From the NCBI GenBank assembly GCA_021816665.1, contig JAKAXI010000018.1:1-13428 (forward strand): DNA of 13,428 nucleotides, given 5' to 3'. The translations under genes and the position numbers were made by a program. Below the pieces are notes generated by a model that saw only the letters and a list, made by a program, of their open reading frames with translations, was not told the origin of the DNA and did not search any database. This DNA comes from Bacillota bacterium (GTDB taxonomy: Bacteria; Bacillota; Bacilli; Alicyclobacillales; Alicyclobacillaceae). Every line of letters starts with the position of its first letter. Positions within the stretch are counted from its first letter, which is position 1. Shown here one piece after another: positions 7,601-13,428 of this stretch.

Positions 7601-7899
7601 ATTTCCCTTGGTGAGGTTTCAGAGAGCACATCTACCTGCTGCATCGGCAGCTCTTGGCTGGCTCCATCCTTTAGTGCTACGGTCACTTGCTTAGTCGTTG
7701 TATCAATTGACGTCACGCGTGCCAATTCGTGGTACGCACGTTTGGTGTCGAGGACCGCCACAACCAGCGAGCCAACGGCAAGTGTCTTTTTCTGAACATC
7801 CTTGAGCAGGTAGCGGTCAGCTACAATCCGTTCTCCAGTTGCGCCGAGCCAGTCCTCTGCTGTGAACGGCAACATGCTTTGTTCAATCATTTGTCCCAT
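4636..7899 (-). CDS. nrdJ: Adenosylcobalamin-dependent class II ribonucleotide reductase, enlarged
   Basis: Reduces ribonucleotides to deoxyribonucleotides in the cytosol, using B12 coenzyme to create a thiyl radical. NPCGE at 527-531 holds radical Cys529 with Asn527 and Glu531. The dithiol pair is C152 (SYNCFVIP) and C540 (GICNLG). The phosphate loop APTGTTG is at 726-732. A TSCPD-type domain covers about 900-970. The C-terminal tail has CPNC (1062-1065) then C1076, C1079, C1082 and C1087, a zinc-ribbon plus swinging redox pair as in other NrdJ proteins. It is longer than typical NrdJ (roughly 700-950 aa) owing to an N-terminal beta-rich insert (about 35-93), a ~155-residue insert (about 196-350) with similarity to 405-500, and a low-complexity Lys/Glu/Ala linker (855-885). 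Start ATG at 7899 has GGGAGGG 8 nt upstream. It lies 67 nt downstream of nrdR, probably in one operon. Confidence 0.95.
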   Translation of the reverse strand: MGQMIEQSMLPFTAEDWLGATGERIVADRYLLKDVQKKTLAVGSLVVAVLDTKRAYHELARVTSIDTTTKQVTVALKDGASQELPMQQVDVLSETSPREMWRRVARGAASVTGEPAVWEEKFYNLQSHWRYVPGGRINASMGTGMQTTSYNCFVIPSVGPSLRDYAESFGQTLEIQARSGGVGMNLSRIPPQGTLVPVSDESRMSQLHLVLDVWHADLLDFLAAAYPHSTKVVRVNRAFLRAVEEQAEWTYRFPDTTAADYDVVWNGRLEDWEEDGRPVVTGETVSAKDLYEQILASGALVVSDIVGSTVLPGDQRGTIAGALADMWERMQEGKRVSVILSTLRPRYSYVRGVNGRSSGAFSWGQLYDKGNQVFGDGFGPVGVGEIMSVGCQLTLQGGSRRGALMLILNDRHADILKFIRCKQVDGVITGANISVGISEQFMEAKQKGEMWQIGFVPKSEEADFKGDFDAWSAAGKPFEVTAQLGANELWNELVTSAWKSAEPGVVFLGRANRMSNSYYFNPLVATNPCGEQPLPANGICNLGAVVLSRFAAGFADSGERVEFADAGKEAVIRSWLQKHFDDDQAEFLLHHVKWEELEETTRSGLRFQDAVIDATYYPFEANRRNQMAERRVGLGIMGLHDLLLYCGIRYGSEESVRFIDVLMGMMAEWSYLESVELAKTNGPFDAFDADLFLQSGYMQQMSAERPHVAEAVRTYGIRNVTTMTIAPTGTTGTMVGCSTGCEPYYAWSYFRNSRLGMFEENAAIVQAYYDAHPDTSELPSYFQTAMELSPEDHVRVQGALQKWIDSSISKTCNAPNSYTVEDTKQLYDLAYELGCKGVTIYRDGSRSEQVLSLKDEKSEDKTETQAATERAENEAATQAAQSLVAATKTPIATSQHGVYEKRKRPAVLYGATYRKDTPLGKAYITINDDPDEHVALEMFVNIGKAGSDVYASNEALGRAITLYLRDSRNPNKEAELVRHFSGIGGSNSVGFGSHRITSVPDAIAKALIEHSETFPLRKAAFSEWASTQEDTASLEDNSHAVAEGALSAGSSLRSYSVGKDLCPNCHQHSLVHTGGCYECEACGYSKC

Positions 7900-7966
7900 T
7901 TACGTACCCTCCCAAAGACCCGTCGCAGCCGAAAGAAATCCAGTTACGATGAAAGGTAGTATGATG

Positions 7967-8446
7967 TCAGTTGCGTTTTTTGTCGGAACTTTCGCTCAAC
8001 AAGGACAGTACCTCTTGAGCCAATGTAGCCACGTCGCGGAACTCTCGATAGACACTCGCAAACCGGACATATGCCACGCCATCAAGTTGTTTTAGCGCCT
8101 CCATGACTCGCTCGCCAACGACCGACGAGGGGACCTCGCGCTCGTATTCCAAGCGCAGGTCACGATCGATCTCCGCGACAACTGCCTCTACCTGCTCGGT
8201 AGAGATGGGCCGCTTTTCGCACGCTTTGAGGATACCGCGATACAGTTTTTCAGTCGAAAACTGTTCCCGTTCGGCATTCTTCTTCACTACCATCAAGGGG
8301 CGCTGTTCCACCCTTTCGTAGGTGGTGAAGCGACGAACACACTCGTCGTTGGCACACTCCCGCCGACGTCGGATCGCTGTGCCATCCTCGCTCATTCGCG
8401 ACTCGAGCACCCTGGAGTTCTCTGACTGGCAATATGGGCAACGCAT
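7967..8446 (-). CDS. nrdR: NrdR, ATP-cone transcriptional repressor of ribonucleotide reductase genes
   Basis: A zinc-ribbon/ATP-cone repressor that senses (d)ATP and shuts off nrd promoters. The frame can be extended upstream to 271 aa, but the family starts at MRCPYC, and ATG 8446 has AGGGAGG 7 nt upstream; this gives 159 aa, the usual size. The zinc ribbon has C3 and C6, then RRRREC at 26-31 and C36 before RRFTTYER. The second pair is thus CX4C instead of the common CX2C. The ATP-cone spans about 49-139 (VVKKNAEREQF, AYVRFASVYREF). The C-terminus is a short charged tail. It precedes nrdJ on the same strand. Its own promoter carries two NrdR-box-like palindromes, so autoregulation and control of nrdJ are likely. 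Confidence 0.95.
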   Translation of the reverse strand: MRCPYCQSENSRVLESRMSEDGTAIRRRRECANDECVRRFTTYERVEQRPLMVVKKNAEREQFSTEKLYRGILKACEKRPISTEQVEAVVAEIDRDLRLEYEREVPSSVVGERVMEALKQLDGVAYVRFASVYREFRDVATLAQEVLSLLSESSDKKRN

Positions 8447-8464
8447 CCGTCCGCCTCCCTGCGA

Positions 8465-8520
8465 ACGAAGCAACGACAGCGCCCTCGATGTCGGTGTAAC
8501 TGCTGAGAGCCTCGCTTCGT
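8465..8520 (-). other. Possible leader hairpin just upstream of the nrdR ribosome site
   Basis: ACGAAGC (8465-8471) and GCTTCGT (8514-8520) are exact complements, and an inner CAGC/GCTG pair can continue the stem. The element ends 5 nt before the AGGGAGG ribosome site in the ~184-nt leader. No known riboswitch was recognised; in particular no cobalamin-riboswitch core was seen. Confidence 0.3.
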
Positions 8521-8600
8521 ACGCAATTCTGCCATCCGCGCTATCGACTAGCAATTGACGACCGTACGCGGTTATGTACACGGACACCAAGCAAACGGTG

Positions 8601-8616
8601 CAACTAGATATAGCGC
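8601..8616 (-). promoter_or_regulatory. NrdR-box-like operator 2, downstream of the start point
   Basis: CAACTAGATATAGCGC matches the NrdR-box form ACACTATATATAGTGT at 11 of 16 positions. It lies about 14-29 bp downstream of the predicted transcription start, 43 bp (about four helical turns) from the other box. Confidence 0.55.
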
Positions 8617-8636
8617 ACGTAACGGTCACAACGACG

Positions 8637-8665
8637 ATTATACACACTAGATGTGTGGCTATCAA
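8637..8665 (-). promoter_or_regulatory. Sigma-A promoter of nrdR-nrdJ
   Basis: Read on -, TTGATA (-35, 8665-8660), a 17-bp spacer and a perfect TATAAT (-10, 8642-8637) make the best promoter in the window. Predicted start is near 8630, giving a ~184-nt leader to the nrdR ATG at 8446. The spacer is filled by an NrdR-box-like site. Confidence 0.8.
8644..8659 (-). promoter_or_regulatory. NrdR-box-like operator 1, within the promoter spacer
   Basis: ACACTAGATGTGTGGC shares 10 of 16 positions with ACACTATATATAGTGT and carries the same CTAGAT core as the second box; ACACA-CTAGA-TGTGT at 8642-8656 is itself a near-palindrome. Binding here would block polymerase directly. Confidence 0.55.
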
Positions 8666-8731
8666 GACTACCAAGTCCAGTGTTGCGCCGTTTACAAAAT
8701 GGCGGTTTGGCCGCGCGGGACAAGGCCTCAG

Positions 8732-8769
8732 GGGGATTTTGCGTGATCCCCAGACAAATATATTTTTTT
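8732..8769 (+). terminator. Terminator-like hairpin with distal T run
   Basis: GGGGAT (8732-8737) and ATCCCC (8746-8751) form a 6-bp stem; an ATATATTTTTTT tract follows ten bases later on +. There is no + gene upstream, so it could stop antisense transcription towards the HAD-IIA gene. On - the same hairpin lies 31 bp after the HAD-IIA stop but lacks a T run, so it is weak evidence for termination of that gene. Confidence 0.3.
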
Positions 8770-8782
8770 GATCAATCACCAC

Positions 8783-9577
8783 CTACAGGTCAGCGACAGA
8801 GTCAACCACGCAGTCCGCTTCCGAACCGTCAGTTGGCAATGGGACCCCGGAGCGAACCTGAATCGCCCTGACACCAGCAGCGAGTCCCGCCCTAATGTCC
8901 GTGGCTGCATTGTCACCAATGACCACAGCTTCCTCGACTTCTGCAGAAAAGCGCTGCAGGGTGTAGCGGACGAAATCAGGATTGGGCTTACCTGCGACGA
9001 CCGGTTCGATCCCGGTCACCGTTGTCACGAAACTGCCGAGGGCGCCGTTCCCCGGTACAAATCCATCGTTGCCCGGTAAACGCGCGTCGTTGTTCGTAAG
9101 CATGTACCAGCCAATGCGCACGACTTGGCGACAAAACCACGTGAGTGTGCCATACGTGGCAGTTGGGTCGAGCCCCATGACAGCTGCGTCGGCAACATGA
9201 CTTACGTCCGTGTCTCCGCTTGATTCAGGTTCTGCAGGTGGCCTGACAAGGACAAAGCCCTGTTCGCTCAGAGCCCATTCCAGCCCACTTTGACCGATGT
9301 ACGCAACCTTTGCGCGCGCTCCCACCCGTTTTGCTATGATGTGTGCGGCAAACTGCGCGGAAGTGCTGACTTCATCCACTTGTGCGCCAATTCCGCAAGC
9401 CGCCAGATACGACACCACCTGTTCGGGTGTTCGCGTTGCGTTGTTTGTGAAGAATACGGGGCGAATCTTTCGATTCCGGATCCGCTCGACGAACTCCGCA
9501 GCACCCGGTATGGCCGTCGATCCGCGGCACAGCGTTCCATCGATGTCAAGCAGCGCGATCCGCACGCTCTCAAGCAT
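8783..9577 (-). CDS. HAD-IIA phosphatase (NagD/AraL type)
   Basis: A cytosolic HAD phosphatase with a large C2 cap, related to NagD, AraL and phosphoglycolate or p-nitrophenyl phosphatases, which clear small phosphorylated metabolites. Motif I is LLDIDGTL with D11 and D13. Motif II is FTNNATR at 43-49. Motif III is Lys197 in AGKPNP, preceded by a TNND segment at 161-164. Motif IV is GDNAATD at 221-227. At 264 aa it has the family length. Start ATG 9577 has GGAGGG 10 nt upstream inside the end of the adenosyltransferase gene; the gap between the two genes is only 4 nt, so they are cotranscribed. Its substrate is unknown. Its pairing with a cobalamin enzyme might mean repair or salvage of a phosphorylated by-product, but this is speculation. 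Confidence 0.92.
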   Translation of the reverse strand: MLESVRIALLDIDGTLCRGSTAIPGAAEFVERIRNRKIRPVFFTNNATRTPEQVVSYLAACGIGAQVDEVSTSAQFAAHIIAKRVGARAKVAYIGQSGLEWALSEQGFVLVRPPAEPESSGDTDVSHVADAAVMGLDPTATYGTLTWFCRQVVRIGWYMLTNNDARLPGNDGFVPGNGALGSFVTTVTGIEPVVAGKPNPDFVRYTLQRFSAEVEEAVVIGDNAATDIRAGLAAGVRAIQVRSGVPLPTDGSEADCVVDSVADL

Positions 9578-9581
9578 CGGC

Positions 9582-10220
9582 TCAGAGCCCTCCGTCTCTC
9601 TCTGGAGGCTGCTCAGTTATACCTTCAAGCGGCGGTATTTTGAGGTCGATGAGCGGGTCTGGCTTCTCAGTCTGAAAATCGACAGCGGGTTCGACGGTTC
9701 CGGTACGGGCGTTGACAGCGCGAGCCATCGCAAACAAGAGGTCCGACAACCGGTTCATGTATTTGCGCACCGCCGGATTGACTGGTTCGACGCGAGACAA
9801 TGCGACAACATCGCGTTCAGCGCGCCGCGCCACAGTGCGAGCGACGTGCAGCATGGCCGCTGCGGAGTGACCGCCCGGCAGGATGAATTTCTGTAGTGGC
9901 GGGACCTGTGCCCAAAGCACATCGATCATGCGCTCAAGCAAGTCCACGTCTGTCGACTCAATATATGCAGCATCGCGTTTGTCCTCTGGTGTCGCGAGGT
10001 CGCGTCCGACATCAAACAGATCGCGCTGGACTCGTTCGCCCATGCGCACGATGTCGGTGAACTTGTCGTCCCCCGTCAACATCGATAGCGCTGCACCTAG
10101 CACAGAATTTGTCTCGTCCACTGTCCCGTAGACATCAACCCGACGCGCGTCTTTATCAATCCTCCGACCGTAGATGAGACTCGTCTGCCCCTCGTCCCCT
10201 GACCGTGTGTAGATATGCAT
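9582..10220 (-). CDS. pduO: PduO-type ATP:cob(I)alamin adenosyltransferase
   Basis: Transfers the 5'-deoxyadenosyl group of ATP to cob(I)alamin, making adenosylcobalamin, the cofactor of NrdJ. The N-terminal ATP motif is TRSGDEGQTSL (5-15), followed by YGTVDETNS (31-39), ARTVARRAER (127-136) and YMNRLSDLLF (154-163). Asp35, Phe112, Arg128, Arg132 and Phe163 fall at the same numbers as the functional residues described for Lactobacillus reuteri PduO, so the enzyme looks active. Start ATG 10220 has GGAGGGG 7 nt upstream; a longer frame to 10295 has no family support. The length is 212 aa, with a Pro-rich C-terminal tail beyond the five-helix bundle. It leads the HAD-IIA gene with a 4-nt gap and is divergent from the ppx gene. 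No clear promoter was found. Confidence 0.95.
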   Translation of the reverse strand: MHIYTRSGDEGQTSLIYGRRIDKDARRVDVYGTVDETNSVLGAALSMLTGDDKFTDIVRMGERVQRDLFDVGRDLATPEDKRDAAYIESTDVDLLERMIDVLWAQVPPLQKFILPGGHSAAAMLHVARTVARRAERDVVALSRVEPVNPAVRKYMNRLSDLLFAMARAVNARTGTVEPAVDFQTEKPDPLIDLKIPPLEGITEQPPERDGGL

Positions 10221-10317
10221 GGGTGCACCCCTCCAAAGTTCTCTCGAGGTCACGTTAGCACCGCGCATCGTCTCGTGCAACGGAGGCCGACGCATATCTT
10301 CGTTGTTCTCCTATCAC

Positions 10318-10346
10318 TTGACTGAGCCGACGGCTGTGCCCACAAT
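10318..10346 (+). promoter_or_regulatory. Predicted sigma-A promoter of the Ppx/GppA gene
   Basis: TTGACT (10318-10323), a 17-bp spacer and CACAAT (10341-10346) match the consensus at 5/6 and 4/6. Predicted start is near 10353, only a few bases before ATG 10357, which would give a nearly leaderless mRNA. It overlaps one candidate start codon (ATG 10345), so either that start or this promoter is wrong. Confidence 0.45.
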
Positions 10347-10356
10347 GTCAGGTGTG

Positions 10357-11835
10357 ATGAATAATCAGACCGTTCCCAGCGACAACCGAATCGGCATCAT
10401 CGACCTCGGGTCGAACTCCGCGCGCCTAGTCATTTATGAGGTCTATGCCAACGGCGGATACCGCCCGTGTTACCGGATGAAGCGCAACACTCGCCTCGCC
10501 CGTTTTCTCCAGCCTGACCACAGCCTGTCGGAGGAAGGTGTCACTCAGGCTGTTGCGGACGTGTCTGCATTTGTCCGTGTAGGCAGCTTGTACAACGTCA
10601 CCCGTTGGATCGCGGTCGCTACCGCTGCCATACGGCAAGCCGCTAACGGCGCAGATGTACTGGCTCGAATTGAGGAGGCAACTGGCGTTCACTTTCGCTT
10701 GATCACAGGCCGAGAAGAGGCGTATTACAGTTATCTCGGCATCATGAACACTATGGAAATATCCGATGCAGTCCTTGTGGACGTCGGTGGAGCGAGTACA
10801 GAGGTGATGCTCGTTCGCGATCGCAGTCTCGTCGAAGCAATCAGCGTGCCGTATGGCGCACTGACGTTGACCCGTGCGTTCGCAAACGGACCGAACGAAC
10901 ACCAGGCTGCGCTCATCATGACGTTCATGAGCGACATTTTCGAGTCTATCGAATTTCTTCCTCGAGGCGTCGGACTTCCCGTCATCGGAACAGGCGGAAC
11001 CGCTCGGTCGCTTGGAAAGATCGCACAACGCATGCAGCGCCGAGGCATCGACAGGTACCACGGCTACCAGATTGACTCGACCATTTTGACGCGGGTGTAT
11101 GAGAGGGTCAGTCAAGGTTCAGCAGCGGAACGCGGTCGCTTCGCTGATCTCTCGGAGAGCAGAGCTGAGGTCATCCATGCAGGTGCTGCCGCTGTTTTGG
11201 CACTCGTCCAGTGCGTTCGCGCCCCTTACTTTTTGGTGAGCGGTAACGGACTTCGGGAAGGCGTGTTTTACGAACACTGGTTTCGTTCACAGGCAAATCC
11301 AGTTGTCCCTTCCGTACGCAGCCACAGCACAGAGAACTTTATGCGTTTGTTCGGAATTCACGTGGAGGCAGCAGAGCGCGTCGCTGCATGCGTTGAATAC
11401 TTGTTCGGCAAGCTCGAGCCCCTTCATCACCTGCCCGCGCGGTGGTCTCAATTTGCTGCCGTAGCAGCCCGCGTCGAGCAGGCCGGGACGCTGGTCAACG
11501 TGGAAAAGTCCGGCCGCCACACCGACTACCTAGTGCGTTCTTCGTACCTTTACGGGTTCACACAAGAGGAACTTCTCGACATTGGGCAGATCGCCCTCGG
11601 AAAAGGGGATAAAGTGTATCGTCAGTTGTCATTGCTCGTTACTCTCTCGCGCACTTTAGTGTACGAGACGAGTGTGACGGTAGACGACATCGAAGTGAAC
11701 GTGAAACCAAAGAAAGTCGTATTGCAACTGCCGCAGTGGGCGCCCATAGAAATAGGGCTGGAATCCGTTCAGAAGGCGTTTCTCAAACTGTTCGGGGCTA
11801 AACTTTCTATCTCGCAGAACAATCCGATGAAATAG
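10357..11835 (+). CDS. ppx: Ppx/GppA-family phosphatase (exopolyphosphatase or pppGpp phosphohydrolase)
   Basis: A cytosolic enzyme of the ASKHA fold that removes terminal phosphates from polyphosphate and/or converts pppGpp to ppGpp. From ATG 10357 the protein has 492 aa. The phosphate 1 motif is IIDLGSNSAR (14-23), GREEAYYSYLG (118-128) carries the catalytic glutamate, the phosphate 2 motif is VDVGGAST (141-148), and GTGGTARSLG (211-220) is the adenosine/phosphate loop. ESRAEVIHAGAA is at 267-278. A C-terminal helical domain (about 325-492) includes HTDYLV, in keeping with the HD-like domain of long Ppx proteins. Alternative starts at 10345 or upstream are open, but none has a good ribosome site. 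The adjacent convergent ppk gene makes the polyphosphate role more likely. Confidence 0.88.
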   Translation: MNNQTVPSDNRIGIIDLGSNSARLVIYEVYANGGYRPCYRMKRNTRLARFLQPDHSLSEEGVTQAVADVSAFVRVGSLYNVTRWIAVATAAIRQAANGADVLARIEEATGVHFRLITGREEAYYSYLGIMNTMEISDAVLVDVGGASTEVMLVRDRSLVEAISVPYGALTLTRAFANGPNEHQAALIMTFMSDIFESIEFLPRGVGLPVIGTGGTARSLGKIAQRMQRRGIDRYHGYQIDSTILTRVYERVSQGSAAERGRFADLSESRAEVIHAGAAAVLALVQCVRAPYFLVSGNGLREGVFYEHWFRSQANPVVPSVRSHSTENFMRLFGIHVEAAERVAACVEYLFGKLEPLHHLPARWSQFAAVAARVEQAGTLVNVEKSGRHTDYLVRSSYLYGFTQEELLDIGQIALGKGDKVYRQLSLLVTLSRTLVYETSVTVDDIEVNVKPKKVVLQLPQWAPIEIGLESVQKAFLKLFGAKLSISQNNPMK

Positions 11836-11850
11836 TCATGGCTCAGGTCG

Positions 11851-13428
11851 CTACTGCGGCGTCGTCAGCGGGATAATTTGCGCAAACGAACTCTCTTGCC
11901 GCGCTGCGTGTTCACACGCCTCGGCGTAGAAACGCATCTGACTTCCAATCGAGTCGCCATCTTCCGTTACTTTGACGTACTCCCCCGATGGCAGAAGTTC
12001 ATAGCGGTTTACGTTGTCTGTCAGCTGAACATCCAAAATGTGACGCAGACGCGCCTTCAGGTTGTCTTGTACGACTGGAAACAACAGTTCCACCCGGCTA
12101 ATCATGTTTCGCGTCATCCAATCTGCGCTTGACAGATACACCTCGTCTGCTCCTCCACCGCGGAAGTAAAAGATGCGACTGTGTTCCAGAAAGCGCCCGA
12201 CAATGCTCGATACCCGAATGTTTTCACTGACTCCTGGCAATCCCGGGCGCAGACAACAGATTCCGCGCACCAGCAAGTCAACTTCTACACCTTTGCAAGA
12301 CGCCTCGTAGAGCGCCACAATGATGTCCTTGTCCGTCAGCGAGTTCATCTTCGCAATGATTCGCCCAGGATTTCCTGGTGAACTGGTCTCAATCTCGCGG
12401 TGGATCAACTCCAGGAACCGACGCTTTAGACCGTTCGGCGCAGTCGTCAGGAGACGCCACTGAGGAGTCGTTGCATGCCCGGTCAGGTGATTAAAAAAGG
12501 CAGATACGTCGTGACCAAAGTCTTCTCGGGTCGTAAACATCCCGATATCAGTGTAGACGCGCGCAGTCACTTCGTTGTAGTTGCCAGTGCTCATGTGCAC
12601 GTATCTTCGGATACCATCCCGCTCTTTGCGCACCACGAGCGCAACTTTGCTGTGGGTTTTTAACCCAACCACGCCGTAAATCACATGACAACCTGCTTCT
12701 TCAAGCTTTTTCGCCCAGACGATGTTGTTTTCCTCATCAAACCGGGCCTTCAACTCCAGCAGGACCGTGACTTGTTTGCCGTTCTCTGCTGCTCGAGCGA
12801 GGGCGCTTACGACAGGCGATGAGCCGCCAACCCGATACAACGTCTGTTTAATGGCAAGTACGTCTTTGTCGTCCGCAGCGCAGTCGATGAACTGTACAAC
12901 GGGATCAAAGGACTCATATGGGTGAAACATCAACACGTCCTGTTTTGCGATCGTCTCAAAGATACCTCCCTCACCCAAAAAGTCTTGCGGATGCTGCGGG
13001 TGGATCGGTGGATAGGACAGAGAACCGTCATCCACCCACAGGTTCAGCCGTGCCAGAAAGGTCAGGTCAAGGGGGCCATTGATGCTGTAGATCTCGTCTT
13101 CCTCTAGTTCCACCCAGTCCCACAGTGCTTCCAGCAAGGACGGGCTCATGTCGGCAGCCACTTCGAGCCGTACCGCATCTCCTCGCCGGCGCTTCTTCAG
13201 CTCCTTTTCGATCTCTTCCAGCAGGTCTTCGGCACTTTCCTCGTCGACATTGATATCGGCATTACGTGTGATGCGAAACGCGGCTGTTTCTAACACCTGG
13301 TTACCTGAAAATAATGTCTCGATAAACGTTGTGATGACATCTTCGAGGAACACAAAAGTCTGCCCTCCGTCCTCTGTCGGAACCTCCACACAGCGCGGCA
13401 AAACCGACGGAACCTGAACGACAGCGAA
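11851..13428 (-). CDS. ppk: Polyphosphate kinase PPK1, C-terminal three quarters (gene runs off the right edge)
   Basis: Reversibly builds inorganic polyphosphate from ATP. The frame stays open through 13428 (FAVVQVPSV precedes the TTG at 13401, which is not a start), so about 525 of an expected ~690-720 residues are visible. Numbering from that TTG, residues 1-115 complete the head and middle domains (VFLEDVI, FRITRNADI). The two phospholipase-D-like C-terminal domains hold the phosphorylated His250 (GLKTHSKVALVVR) and His407 (RFLEHSRIFYF), equivalent to His435 and His592 of E. coli PPK. YVHMSTGNYNEVTARVYTDIG and LVRGICCLRPG are typical family motifs. The gene ends 15 bp from the convergent ppx stop, with no obvious terminator between them. 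Confidence 0.96.
   Translation of the reverse strand, partial: FAVVQVPSVLPRCVEVPTEDGGQTFVFLEDVITTFIETLFSGNQVLETAAFRITRNADINVDEESAEDLLEEIEKELKKRRRGDAVRLEVAADMSPSLLEALWDWVELEEDEIYSINGPLDLTFLARLNLWVDDGSLSYPPIHPQHPQDFLGEGGIFETIAKQDVLMFHPYESFDPVVQFIDCAADDKDVLAIKQTLYRVGGSSPVVSALARAAENGKQVTVLLELKARFDEENNIVWAKKLEEAGCHVIYGVVGLKTHSKVALVVRKERDGIRRYVHMSTGNYNEVTARVYTDIGMFTTREDFGHDVSAFFNHLTGHATTPQWRLLTTAPNGLKRRFLELIHREIETSSPGNPGRIIAKMNSLTDKDIIVALYEASCKGVEVDLLVRGICCLRPGLPGVSENIRVSSIVGRFLEHSRIFYFRGGGADEVYLSSADWMTRNMISRVELLFPVVQDNLKARLRHILDVQLTDNVNRYELLPSGEYVKVTEDGDSIGSQMRFYAEACEHAARQESSFAQIIPLTTPQ

Noticed and set aside
8447..8660. Cobalamin riboswitch upstream of nrdR
   Set aside because: No B12-box-like conserved core was recognised, and such switches usually repress B12-independent enzymes, not a B12-dependent one.
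8447..8782. N-terminal extension of nrdR to 271 residues
   Set aside because: It covers the promoter and operator sites; the family start MRCPYC with AGGGAGG 7 nt upstream is clear.
9297..9896. 199-residue plus-strand open frame opposite the HAD-IIA and pduO genes
   Set aside because: It spans the junction of two well-supported minus-strand genes and matches nothing; antisense shadow.
10221..10295. Longer start for the adenosyltransferase
   Set aside because: The extra residues are not family-like, and ATG 10220 has a strong ribosome site and the conserved N-terminus at the expected numbering.

Overview
The window looks like a chromosomal segment of a moderately GC-rich, aerobic Gram-positive bacterium of the Bacillota. 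An Alicyclobacillaceae-type genome would fit, but that is inference. The reasons are an LCP-family wall protein with an SH3b tail, strong AGGAGG-like ribosome sites, extended -10 promoters, a B12-dependent ribonucleotide reductase, and a 6S RNA whose template strand resembles the one I remember for Bacillus subtilis 6S-1. No phage, transposon, CRISPR or plasmid feature was seen.

Layout. At 1-914 is the 3' part of an LCP (LytR-CpsA-Psr) gene on +. It meets a glycosyltransferase-GtrA fusion on - (988-2124) at a shared bidirectional terminator (937-966). Upstream of the glycosyltransferase lies a compact minus-strand operon, read right to left: MarR regulator (to 3664), beta-hydroxyacid dehydrogenase (2788-3660) and GmhB-like HAD phosphatase (2237-2791). 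The operon has 3-nt gaps or 4-nt overlaps and an upstream inverted repeat that could be the MarR operator. The gap at 4150-4635 holds no protein gene. It carries a complete small transcription unit on -: an extended -10 promoter, a ~186-nt rod-like RNA with the 6S RNA architecture, and a strong intrinsic terminator.

The centre (4636-8446, -) is nrdR-nrdJ, deoxynucleotide synthesis by an adenosylcobalamin-dependent class II reductase and its ATP-cone repressor. A near-consensus promoter sits ~190 bp upstream of nrdR. One NrdR-box-like site fills its -35/-10 spacer and a second lies just downstream of the start point. NrdJ is long (1087 aa) because it carries an extra N-terminal beta-rich insert and a ~155-residue insert, part of which looks like a degenerate copy of its own barrel segment. 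Upstream on the same strand are a HAD-IIA phosphatase and a PduO-type cobalamin adenosyltransferase (9582-10220), the enzyme that makes the cofactor NrdJ needs.

The right end is polyphosphate metabolism. A Ppx/GppA phosphatase on + (about 10357-11835) converges with polyphosphate kinase PPK1 on - (11851 to beyond 13428), leaving only 15 bp between the stops. The ppx promoter lies so close to its start codon that the mRNA may be nearly leaderless.

I saw no wholly new multi-gene system. The items most worth checking are the 6S RNA locus, the unusual NrdJ domain layout, the NrdR CX4C zinc ribbon with its tandem boxes, and the B12 supply-and-use cluster.
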